Origin: Magnolia sinica
Lineage: Eukaryota > Streptophyta > Magnoliopsida > Magnoliales > Magnoliaceae
Length of the DNA stretch: 64,000 nucleotides
Direction of reading: 5' to 3'
Assembly (NCBI RefSeq): GCF_029962835.1
Contig: NC_080577.1
Span: 26,518,501-26,582,500 of the forward strand
The notes below the pieces were generated by a model, which was not told the origin of the DNA, ran no database searches, and worked only from the letters and a program-made list of their open reading frames with translations. Of the stretch, positions 12,401-24,400 are shown in pieces. Each line of letters starts with the position of its first letter. The stretch's first letter is position 1. Position numbers and translations under genes: made by a program.

Positions 12401-15400
12401 CTCAGGAGTTGGGTCCATTTCTCTCTCTCCCACCTTAGCTTTGTCCTTTATCTTACATGTACCTTGTTTTCCACTCAATTTATTGTTTATCGGTTCTCTC
12501 ACTAAAACCTTGAATTGTTCTGTGACTTTCTTTCCCTCTCATTGTGTCTTCCAAGACCTTCAGACGGAGAGGGTGATTGGTGGGGGCCATGAGCAAGGAG
12601 GCATTTACCTTCATGATGATACACCCGTTGAAGCTTCCAGTACTCTCCCCTGATCGCGTGTCCGTGTCACAATGGCATTGTCATTTAAGGCATCCATCTT
12701 TAGCTAGATTGAGCCTCTTGTTCCCATTTATGTATGGTTCTAAAATTGTGTTGTGAGATCTACGAACTACCTAAGCACCGTCGTGCCACTTTTCCTCCTG
12801 GTTCATCTAGAAGGAAATCTCAACCTTTTAAACTTGTCCATTCAGATGTTTGGGGCCTTGCCCCCGTTCTCTCTACTTTCGGATTTCGATATTTTGTTAC
12901 CTTATGACTATTCTCGGATGACTTGGGTTTACAGATGAAGTGCTTACTAAGTTTCAATACTCCACCAAAACAATCCACTCTGATCATGGGGGGAGTATGT
13001 CCACTACGTTTTTATCCTTTTTGCAAGAGCATGGTATCTAGTCCCGGACATCTTGTGCATGAACCACTTAACAGAATAGTATTGCAGAATGAAAGAATCA
13101 TCATCTTCTTGAAGTAGCTCTAACTCTCCTTCTTGATAGGCACCTAACGAAACATATCTGGGGTGATGCTCTTCTTACTGCCACATTTCTCATTAACCGC
13201 AAACCATCTCCCACCTTATCTTATAAATCTTCCTTTGGTATTTTGTATCCCCATGACAATCCATTTCACCTCTCCCTTAAAGTGTTTGGTTGCACATTTT
13301 ATTCAAATTTTGGATGGTAGTAATGATAAACTTAATCCCCGGGCCACTAAATGTGTTTTCCTTGGGTACTCTCATAGTCAGAAAGGGTATAAGTGTTATG
13401 ACCCCTTGACTCGCAAGAAGTGTATATCGACTGATGTCACCTTTTTTTAGGACATTCCTTATTTCTCAAATCATGGTAGGTCTCTTGGTGACCCTCTTGT
13501 GACTCAGGGAGAGCATTCATCCCGCCTTCCTCTTCTTATTTCTACTGATTCAAGGGAGTCTATTGTCTCCTTTGTTCCTCCATCTGCTAGCGAGTCAAGT
13601 ACTCTCAAGCCTCTTCAAGTGTATCATCGACAGGCTAAACCTTCTACTACTCTGCCATCCACCATTCTGCTCACTTCAAATGATTGTTCAAGTGATCAAT
13701 CCCTTCCCAGTCAAGATCTCCCTATTGCCTTCCGCAAAGGGACTTGATCTTGCACTAAGCACCCTATTAGCAATTTTGTTTCATATGGCCATCTTTCCCC
13801 CTCTTTTCAGTCTTTTGCAACTACAATTTCCTTAGTGGACATTCCTCATTCTATTTCCCATGCTCTCAAGAGTCCTAATTGGACAAAGGCAATGATGGAA
13901 GAAATGGCTGCCCTTGAAAAAAAAATCATACATGAGAGTTGGTCTCTCTTCCTGAGGGACACAAGCCTGTGGAATGTCACTGAGTTTATACCATCAAGTT
14001 TCTTCCCGATGGTTGCATTGATCGTCACAAAGCTCAGCTTGTTGCTAAAGGCTATACTCAGACACATAGCATGGACTATTTTGAGACGTTCTCTCCTGTG
14101 GCCAAGCTTAACTCCATTTGAGTGCTCATTTCCTTGGCTATCAACTAATCTTGGCCCATTTTCCAGATTGATGTGAAAAATGTGTTTCTTCATGGGGATC
14201 TCACAGAAGAAGTCTATATGCATCAACCGCCTGGTCTTGTGGCCTCTGACAATCCTCACCTTGTATGCTGATTAAAGAAAGCGATTTATGGCCTTAAATA
14301 GTCTCTGCATGCATGGTTTGAGAAATTTAGTCATGCTCTCCTTGAGTTTGGCTTTGTGTGTAGTCACGCCGATCATTCTCTCCTCATATGTCGCCAATCA
14401 ACGGGAATTATTGTGCTCGTTGTGTATGTGGATGATATTGTGTTATCCGAGAGTAACGTTGTTGGCATGGAAGCTGTCAAAGCCTTCCTGAAGACTCGTT
14501 TTGAAATCAAGAATCTTGGCCCTCTTCACTATTTCTCGGGCATTGAAGTAGCTCGCTCCAAATCAAGGGTGGTCCTGTCTCAGCGTAAGCGTAAATATGC
14601 CATTGATCTTCTCACGGAAACGGGTATGCAAGGGTGCAAACCTATAGTTACTCCCATGAATCCTTCTCAAAAACTTCAACCGGATGATGGTGGCCTTCTA
14701 TATGATCCAAGGAAGTATCGGCGCCTTGTTGGTCGACTTATCTACTTAACTATTACCCGGCTAAATCTATCTTATGTAGTGGGTGTTGTCAGCTAATTTA
14801 TGCGTGATCCTCGTTTGCTGCATCTTATTATTGTCTACCGCATTCTCCGGTATCTTAAATCAGCTCCTGGTCTTGGGCATCACTTTCGGTTCCATGGCCA
14901 TCTTCACCTCTCTGGGTACTCTGACGCCATTTGTGCTAGTAGTGTCTATGATCATTGCTCTATGTCTGGCCATTACAATTTTTTTTTTGTGGGAATCTAG
15001 TCACATAGAAGAGCAAGAAACAATCTATTGTTGCACGCTCCACAGCTAAGGCAGAATATCGGGCCATGGTTCATGCGACATGTGAACTTGTGTGGCTTTG
15101 CACCCTTCTTGAAGAACTGGCTTATCCTCCTTCGGGTCCTATTCCTCTCCATTGTAACAACCAAGCAACCATACATATTGCAAGTAATCCAGTTTTTCAT
15201 GAGCGCACCAAGCACATTGAAGTTGATTGTCACTTTATTCGAGAGAAAGTTGCCTCCGAGGGCATTGTCACCCACTTTATTCGCTCCGGGGATCAAGTGG
15301 TCGTCACTCTCACTAAGTCTTTGACTCGGGATGCTCTTCATCGCATTCATGGCAAGTTGGGCATGATCAATATCTATTCTCCAACTTGAGGGGGAGTGAA

Positions 15401-18400
15401 GAGATTGTATATTTGCATTTGGTGTGTGTGTGTGTTTTGTTTGCCTATTGTATTAGTGCATTTGCACCTTCATATTCTTGCAGAACTCTGTATCTTTATA
15501 ATAATAAGAGTGTTGGTGTTAGTGAAAGAAACACAACAGTCATTCTCCCAAACTCTCTCCTCTCCTCTACTCTTCTACTCTTCTTCTCTTCCCTTCACCA
15601 TTATTTCTTCCTTTTAATCTCCTACACTTCCTTCCAAAGGGTCGGGGATCTATACAAGGAAGATTTCTTGGTCCACCACCCGTCCAACTCTACACCATAC
15701 TTTAACCCTTTTCTAGAGGGAGTGGTCCTCATTAACAAACCTCCAAGCCCACTTACCTAACAAGGCTGGATTAGCGCACTCAAGACACTTAATACATGCC
15801 CCTCCCTCAAAGGTTGTTTTGCAAACTTTTTCCCAACTCAACAAAGGAAATTTCAATCAGGGAGATCAACCTTGCCACAAAAAGGACCTACTAAGCTAAT
15901 TAATTTCAGCAACATAGACTTAAGCAACAAAATAATGACATGAAGTAAAGCAACATGCTGGAAAGAGAAGTTTTAATCATTGTAATTCTGCCACCCAGAG
16001 ATAAGAGGTTGCCTTTCCAAGAAGATAGTTTTCATTTGAATCTTTCCAACACCCTACCCCAAAGGTGCAAAGCAGGTTTACCCACACACAATGGAAGCCC
16101 ATGGTAGGTCGATGGGAAGGATCCCACCCGACATCCAAACGCAGCCACCAAGGTATTAAGATCCTCATCGGAGGTGTGGATTCCCAGAAATTCACCTTTA
16201 GATTGGTTAACCTTGAGACCAGATACCACCTCTAGAACTGGACACAAACCAAGCCAGCTCAAAAGCTCGGCTCGGATTGGTTTGAAAAAGCTCGGCTTGG
16301 ATTGGTTCGAATAAAAGTTCAAATCAAACCAAGCCTCGGAGTCGAGATCGTTTAAAAAAGAAAACCAAGCTCAAACCAGGGTAGTACCGACTCGACTAGA
16401 TTCAGCTTGGTTTGATCCAGCTCGTAGATTGTATGCACACTGTTTCTTATGGTGTGATCCACTTGAGCTTTGGATATGATTCAATTTTGGGACCATGTCC
16501 TAAAATAATATGTAAAAGCAGATGGACGGCGTGGATAATACATATACATGACGATGTGGATAATATATAATACATATACATAATACATGTACACTGTTTC
16601 CTATGGTTTGGTCCACTTGAGCTTTGAATATGATTCAGTTTTGGATCAGGTCCTAAAATGATATGTAAAAACGGATGGACGGCATGGATAATACATATAC
16701 ATGACGGTGGGCCCACAAAGTTTACTCAGTACGCTAATGCGGGATTCGAATCGGCTCGGCTCGGCTCGAATATTTGGACTAAACCAAGCCAAGCTCAAGC
16801 TCGTATAATATGGACCAAACCAAGCTCAAACAATAGAGATAGGCTCGAAGCTTGGCTCAAGTAAAGCTCGAACAGGGGGTGTCACATAAGCCACACCAAA
16901 CTTAGGTCAAACTCGATTTAGCTCAGCTCGTGTACAGCTCTGGTCCACCTCAAGCTAGAAAATTAACATAACAAGGCATATAATCGACAGTTCCGAGGGT
17001 TCGCAAAAGATGAGAGTGTCATCCGCAAACTAAAGGTGATTAATCCTAGCAAGAAAATTATCAACCGAGAACCCTCTAAATAACCCAACTTCCTGCCCCT
17101 ACTAAGCATTCTACTTAAAGTCTCAGAGACGATAATAAAGAGGAATCCCCCTATCTCAGCCTCCAAGAGGCCTTAAAGAAGCCAAACGGGGATCCATTTA
17201 TAAGGACAAAAGAATTGGCTGAAGATACACAGTTCATGTTTCATCGACACCAGGTTTCCCCAAACCCCAATCGAGCTAACATGTAATTCAGAAATTTCCA
17301 ACTGACTTGATCGTATGCTTTTTCAAAGTCCAATTTACAGAGAATGCTTTCCTTCCTAGCCCTATTTTAGGGGTCAATACATTTGTGGGCTAATAAACCA
17401 CTATCCGGGATTTGTCTACCAAACACAAAGGCACTCTGGAAAGTGGATAGAACCTTAAGGAGCACCTACCTAATTATAGAGCTTAGGATTTTAGCCAATA
17501 TTTTGTAACAGTTACTAATCAAAATGATGGGTCTACAATCCTTAATACTCTCGGCACCTTCTAGTATAAGGACTAGGGCTATGAAAAAGCAGCCCATTTC
17601 CAATGAAATTCGACCTGAAATAAAGAAATCCTAGATGAAAGAAACAACATTATGTTGGACCAACTCCCAGAAATGTTGAAAGAAGGCCAACAAGTAGCCA
17701 TCAGGTCCAAGGGCCTTATCCTTGGCGAAGTTAAAAACTGCAGCTTTGATTTCCTCAGGAAGAAAGGGTTTCTCTAGGGAAACTTCATCTTCTGAGGAGA
17801 TTCTCAACAAGGCAAGATCGCCAATGGCAGGTCTATCAAAACCCTCATCTGAAAGGAGAGAGGAGAAGATGTTAACTACTGTAAAGATTATATCATCCTT
17901 TTTAGAGATACGGACCCCTTGTAAGGAGGTAAAATTACTCTTGGCTCTAGTGTTGGCCACCCCATGGAAGTATTTAGTATTTTCATGTCCTTCCTTGAGC
18001 TAGACAGCCTAGAGCATTGGCGCCATTTAATCTCCTCCTCCTTAATTTTGGATGCATAGTCTGAAGATAACTTCTCTTTAGAGTGATTTCCTCCTCAAAC
18101 AGAGGGCCCCCTTCCTCCTGAACATCTAATGCTTGAATCTGCTCCAGAATAGTTGACATCCCACTTCCCTCATACCAAAAATCTCCCTGCGCCACTTCTT
18201 GAGTTTTGCTTTGAGCATCTGTAATTTCTTAAATAGAACAAAACCAAGTTTTCCCTGAACCACGAATCAGGACCGCCAGCCTGATATTTGGGTTGAAAAA
18301 CCCTCAACCTATAAGCCAAGCCAGCTCAAATCTAAATGGTCGAGGGCCCCACTTTATTTCTTCATTTTCCAAGAGAATCAGGCAGTGGTCCAAAGTTGGT

Positions 18401-21400
18401 TTTGGGAGATGACGTTGACAAGAAAAGGGAAATCTTTCAATCCAACTTGGAGAAACCAAGAATCTATTGAGCATAGACATCGCTGGAGGAACAGGACCAT
18501 TGGACCAAGTGAATTTCATCCCCCCGCTGATGCAGGACAATTAACCACTTGCTCTAAAAGCTCGAACTGTTAGAGTATAGCGAATTAATCCCTTTATCTC
18601 ATAACCCAGGCCCCACATCGCATGGGTTAGGACCTCGGTCGAACCCCCTTCACGGGCCCCAAATCACATTGGCCGCCCACCCCAAGTGTGTCCCGGCATC
18701 CCACGGGCTACCTTACTCGAACCCGATGTGAAATGCGCATTAATCACCCCCGGTAAGGAGTCTTGAACACGACACCTCCGTGTGCCGCACCCACCCCGAG
18801 TGTGCCCCTGCATCCCACAAGCGACCCCACTCGAGCCCGGTGTGAAAATGCCCCTGCATTACCCCACCCACCTATCCCCCCCCCCCCGGGGAGATCGATG
18901 AGGTCATGTTTCCCTAACCACTCTAAGAAACCTCGCATGTTGGCCGACACTCTGGTTCTGTCAAGTTTTTCATGAATGAACCGCACAACATTAAAATCTC
19001 CTCCAATGCACCAAGGGAGATGCCATCTCTCCCAAACTAAAGACAGTTCAGCCCAAAGGGAATATTGAAAGTGGGAGTGAGAGGGACCGTAGACTCCTGA
19101 AAAGACCCAACGAAAACCAAAGGCAAGGTTAACCAAGAGCATACCTGACCAACTATCTTCCTTACGCCAGATAGCAAGATCACATAAGATGATCATACCT
19201 CCCGAGGTTCCAAAGGCATGTAGAGATTCCCACTGAATTCCTTTTCAGCCTCCCAATGTTCCAGAGGCATCTAGAGCTTCCCGCTGAATTCCTTTTCAGT
19301 CCCAAACTGAGCGAATGATCTTCTTATCTACTGACTGGAGTTTGGATTCTTTGAGCACAATTAAATGGGCCTTGGACTTCTTGCAGATCTTCTTCACTAT
19401 GGATCGCTTAACATGGCAACCCAGCCCGCGAACATTCCAAGATAATATCTTCATGAGGAAACTGATGTACCCCTTCTACCCGTCTCTCCACTCCTTCTAT
19501 AGTTGTGTCCCCCACGGAAGCAGAAACACCCAAGCTTAGAAGTTTCCTTTTTACTTTGAGAAGTCTGCTTGAGCCCTTCGGTAACCAAAAGATGGAATTC
19601 CTATACGCCTTAATCTATTTGAATTGAAGGGATATTTTTTATTTTTTACCTAGAGGAGCAATGCCCTAGAAACCATCAGTGCAACTCCATTGGCTTTGTG
19701 TGGACGGTGGAGTGATTTGTTTATCTCACTTGTGAATCAAAATCTGGTATGTGGCTTCTCAGACTGCAATTATTTTCTATTCTCTGAATTTAATTGCTTT
19801 AGTAACTATGCAAACTTCACATGGGAATGCAGATTTATGGGAAATTACTTTATCTTCCAACGTTAGGCAAAAGTTGAAATCAAGGCAGAAAATGGAAACT
19901 TTTTTTATTGAAAGGTAAAATGGAAGTAGAATTTTCCCTCCGGTTGTCCTCATCACTAAATTAGGATTTGACGACCAATCCTCACAGAATCCACAAAATC
20001 AGATCCTAAAAGAAAGAAAAGCCATCCAGAATAAAGAGTTAGAAATCCAAATGGAAACAGAGTAGAAGCTACATTATGGATTTAGTGGTCCAGCAATCCT
20101 TTCTCAATTAAGACTGGTAATCAGCAAGGGGTGCTTCCCATTGTGCAATGTGCGAATTGACACATGTTCCATTTTATGCAGTATCAGGTATCATTAAGCA
20201 AAGCTTCACAAAACACCTGAAACATCACAAGTATTACCCAGACCCTAAACCACACGAAATTGTCATCAAAGGCCATCAGTACACCAGTAGATCTCCTTAT
20301 CAATTCTATAGACATCTGTAACTTTGTTCCACAGATAGTGATGGAAATAAAAGGGAAAAGAGGAAACACGGAAAAAAAGAAAGAAACTGAGGTGACCTAC
20401 AAATGATGAGAAGCTATCATGAGCCCACTTCTAATGTAATTTTTGAAAGAGGTCTTGAATGAGCACAAGGATCTTTTGATCCAATTGTGCAAGGGTGCCA
20501 CACCAGAAGAAGATTCTCAAAGTCATCCACACACATTTACGTGTGCATGATTGATAAAAAGAATACATTTTTTATGACTATTATGGACATAAAAACCTTG
20601 GAAAAATTAACTGAGAGATAACAGTGAGAAATGCTGGACCTTCTCTTCTTTAACTATACAGTTGCAAGCAATGTTCGTAGTATCGATATCGTTACATGTA
20701 TCGCTAGCTGGGGATACAGAAACATATATCGATATCGCCGATATTATTGCCGAAACCTAAAGATCTATCGCATACTGAGGCAAACATTGGGGAAACATGG
20801 GGAAAATGGTGGAATTTTTTAGTGAAATTTCAAAAGATGCTAAAATACACATATTTGCTTATTTAGGAATAAAAAAAACTTGCATACATAATAAGTATCC
20901 ATCTAATGGGAGCCTAAAAGGATATGTTGTCATAGAAAATCAATGCAATAGTAACCAAAATGAGTTCATATAATACAAATGCAACTATGCAAGTACTAAA
21001 AAATAACTAAGATATCTAAAAACTAAAGGAACTCAAAAACATACCTATCCAACCACCCATCCATCCCTCCATCCATGCATATATACACATATGCGTGATT
21101 ATTCATCCATCCATCCATCCATCCATGCATGCACACACACATGCATGATGATCCATCCATCCACTCATCCATCCATTGATTCATGCATGCATACATACAT
21201 ACAATGACACATACACATATACACACATGCACAACTAATCCATCAATGCACGCACACACACACATGCATAATCCATATATCCATTCATACATCCATCCAT
21301 CCATCCAACCAACCAACCAACCATCCACCCATCCATCCATGCATGTGATCCATCCATCCATCCATGCATGCATACATATACACACATACATGCATGCATT

Positions 21401-24400
21401 TCATCATACAACCATGCATTCACTAAAAAAAAAAAAATCAAATGGAAATTTTTTTAATAAATTGATTTTCTTAATATTATTTAGAAAACTAATATTCTAC
21501 CAACAAATGCAACCCATTAATCATAAGCATGGACAATAAATAAGAAAACATCAAAACACTATAAATCTTTTTTTTTTAAAGGTTTAACGTATGTTTTTTT
21601 TTTTTTCAAATTAAACACAATTTTTTATTTTTGAAAATATAATTAATTAAAAAACCGTGAGATCAACATGAATCTATAGATTAGCCCACTCTCATCACCA
21701 TGTTGAAATTTAGGCCCCCAATTGCTTAGTTTAGGCAAGAAAATGGGGGAAAATCGAATTTCCCCAATTTTTCCAAATTTCCCCATTTCAATCCTCTAAT
21801 CTCTTAATTTTCCACTCAAATCAATGTCAATGCTTGAGAATCATGCATAAACATGGATTTAAAGTTAAATTCATGAGAAAATTAAAGAAAATACCCAATG
21901 TATTATAATATTTTATACCTTCTTGATTTCAAGCCCACTGAACTTCCAATCCACGATTTCTCTCTCAAATGGGAGATTCAATCCACAAGAATTGAAGATG
22001 TGTTGTAGAAAAAAATCAAAATATTCCAATTTTCTTTTTTCTTTTTTTTTTCTTGAATTTCTTGGAACAACGCACAGACGTTGTTGTTGGAGATCACCAA
22101 TACAAGCAACTTTCGGAATTTATATACATGACAATCTCGCAATATTTTGGCAATATTTTTGAAAAATCGATACAATAGAGATACAAGGCGATATAACGTT
22201 GAGATATCGCCATGCTTGGAAAAATTGCAACTTACAATGTCATCATTATCACCGATTTGGCGGTACTGATATTATCAACGATTTTAATGAAAATACTGAT
22301 ACTCGAAACATTAGCTATAAGATTGACAATGAATTACTTCCTAAATCATTTTGGAATTTTAATGATTATCGAAAAGAAGATAGCAAGTTGGTGTGGAGTT
22401 GAATGGAGGATCTTCTTGAACTTGGGGGGTCATATAATGCGGAAGAAGCTTCTACTGTGATTATGTGGAAACGTGAAAAGTGAAAAATAATACAACTTTG
22501 GGAAGAGGTAGAATTGGATGAGAAAAATAAGAAACATAACAAAACAAATTTCCATGCAAATGGCATTAGTTATAAAGAAATTCATAGAGCATTTATAACC
22601 AACTTGACGAGAGGTTGGAAAGCTAGTGGTTGATATGAAGGCGATAAATAACAAAGTGCTTAAAAATTCTGCATAAATGCGGTAAGCTAAATTTGATGGA
22701 TGCTTTGCTCCCGCGGAGTCAGTCTTCTGTATTCTTAGCCTTATAATAAAAGGTGTGGGGGGTTTGTTGCCCTAACACACCAAAGAAGCCCTTCTCTCAC
22801 AAACTCTCTTTTCTTCTTCTCTTCTTTTCTCTTCTTCTTCCTTTCCCTTCCAAACTTCTCAAATCTACTTCGTATCAGAGCCATGGTCTTCGTGTTGACT
22901 GGTGAAATAGGAGATTGCTAACATCAACAACCATCCTACTGACGTCAACTACTGTTTGGACCGTACGACTCTATTTTGATCGGGAACGTGGTCTGATAGA
23001 TCTCGATTTTAGAAGAATTATGGTGATTTTTGTGAGATTTTTAGAGACCATTTAAGGTATGTGTCACTCATTTTTCTCTTTCGGCGGAAAAACCCCAAAT
23101 CTCGATTTTCCTTCGATTTCTCCCAAATCAATAGTTGTTTCTTTGGATTCTCCTTATATGATGGGTCGGTTTTACTGTATTTGACTCCCCATGGAGTTAT
23201 TTTGGAGAGAATAGGTGATTTAGGGGCAATGGGAAGCCAAAATGAGGGTCGGATGTACTGTTTCTTGGTCCTAGCGGGTCTGACTATACATTGGAGCTCA
23301 TGGTGTGTGTGTGTTGATGACTGATTCTCATATGTAAAGAATGTTTGTGATGGTTTCACACCTTATATGATTCTTGTTGTTGAGTTGCTTCTCCTTAACT
23401 ATTTCTAGACCTTTCAGACCACATCATCTGGAACTGAGGTTTCATAGTTTTGTGATTGTTTGTCCCATAGTCCTCTCTTTGAGTTGTTTGCTCATGGGTT
23501 CTTGCATGTGAGCCATATGGAGGACAAGATGTCTTCAGGATTTGGTGTGGAAACCTCAGAATCCCATCCCTTATTAATCACCACTGTAAAGTTGAACAAT
23601 AACAACTATTTACAATGGGCTCAATCTGTAAAGTTGTTTTTAGGGGGGCCGAGATAGACTCGTATATGTACTGTAGCATGGTACTGTAGCAGTGTTACTG
23701 TAGCATCGTACTGTAGCAGTGTACTGTAGCATGGTACTGTAGCAGTGTACTGTAGCAATAGTACTGTAGCACAGAACATAAAAATTACGATTTAGAAAAT
23801 GATAAGAACATGAAATGACAGAAAATATATAAACACATAATTAACAAACCTAAGCAGGCTAAAATAGCTGAAATAAGCTCTGGCGAAAACATTTCTGCAG
23901 GATGACAAGTTTCCATTGCCTAATTGTGCTTCTTTATTTCAACATTTGACAGATGCTCATCTGTTTTCAAAATTTGATCTAAAAGCAGGATTTTGGCAAC
24001 TGGGTATCAACCCAGCTGATCGGCAAAAAACAGCTTTCACTGTCCCAAACGCACATTATCAATGGACAGTTAAGCTCCAAAATCTATAGATGCAAATTTT
24101 AAGTTTTGGACCAAGGAAAACTACCAAGTCATGGCTTGGCTACTCAATAGTATGGAACCAGCTATGAGTAATTTCGTCATGTTTTTAACTTTAGCGAAAA
24201 AGATATGGGATACACTTCATGACAAGTACTCGAAAGCTCAAAATATATCAAGAATGTTCACATTGATCTCAGACATTGGAAAGTTTCAACAAGATTCAAG
24301 ATCCTTGAAGTACTTCTCTGTTATTTAGGGTATGTCCTGGGGGGGAATAGGACTTATTAAAATTATGCCAGTTAAAACTCAATCACTTAAACTAATATTC

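Larger units (their letters stand above)
10327..15626 (+). mobile_element. Copia LTR retrotransposon 1, full length but inactive
   Basis: 5.3 kb with TG...CA-type LTRs of 245 and 230 bp, flanked by the 5-bp duplication CTTCC (10322-10326 and 15627-15631). PBS TGGTATCAGAGC follows the left LTR and a GAGGGGGAG polypurine tract precedes the right LTR. Domain order gag, protease, integrase, RT, RNase H identifies Ty1/Copia. It lies antisense to GR within LINE 2, which is within GR intron 4. Coding regions carry several stops and frameshifts. Confidence 0.95.
9700..19454 (-). pseudogene. LINE ORF2 (endonuclease-RT-zinc finger), in four pieces
   Basis: ATG at 19454 gives [12 protein letters not shown], the classic endonuclease start. 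Further motifs are FSGVYGP (about 19090), [10 protein letters not shown] (about 18990) and [12 protein letters not shown] (about 18500), then the RT entry with [20 protein letters not shown] (about 17650-17720), [15 protein letters not shown] (about 16180-16220) and GLPLCVG (about 16085). The last piece holds a [20 protein letters not shown] zinc-knuckle-like segment of the zf-RVT type (about 9770-9830). Stops and small frameshifts are present, so it is dead even without the insertions. It is better preserved than the LINE at 451-4330. Confidence 0.85.
9263..19630 (-). mobile_element. Second L1-type LINE, split by three later insertions
   Basis: Minus-strand pieces belong to one element: 19630-18890 (end of ORF1, endonuclease), 18528-16954 (endonuclease end, linker, RT), 16234-15632 (RT end) and 10322-9263 (C-terminal zinc-binding region and A-rich tail). 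The pieces join in sense at each break: RT on both sides of the 16235-16944 element, and [16 protein letters not shown] across the Copia at 10327-15626. The A-rich tail at about 9263-9290 marks the 3' end and the element is 5'-truncated within ORF1. A TATTTTTTATTTTTTA word occurs at both outer edges and may be the target duplication, but it is AT-rich and confounded by the tail. Confidence 0.85.
23517..24345 (+). pseudogene. Copia 2 gag, interrupted by foreign sequence
   Basis: N-terminal part opens [15 protein letters not shown] and reaches [16 protein letters not shown] at about 23648. Gag resumes near 24070 ([26 protein letters not shown]) and runs to about 24330 in a different frame. About 420 bp of unrelated sequence lies between, replacing a short stretch of gag. 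A stop lies at 24326. Confidence 0.8.

Noticed and set aside
21023..21539. Similar Cys/Met/His-rich frames
   Set aside because: Microsatellite of element B, same reasoning.
23668..23775. CRISPR-like short repeats (ACTGTAGCA)
   Set aside because: Spacers are 3-6 bases; this is a minisatellite.
23901..24070. A complete endogenous virus
   Set aside because: Only about 57 codons of RT-like sequence are present; no movement protein, coat or protease domain was found around it.
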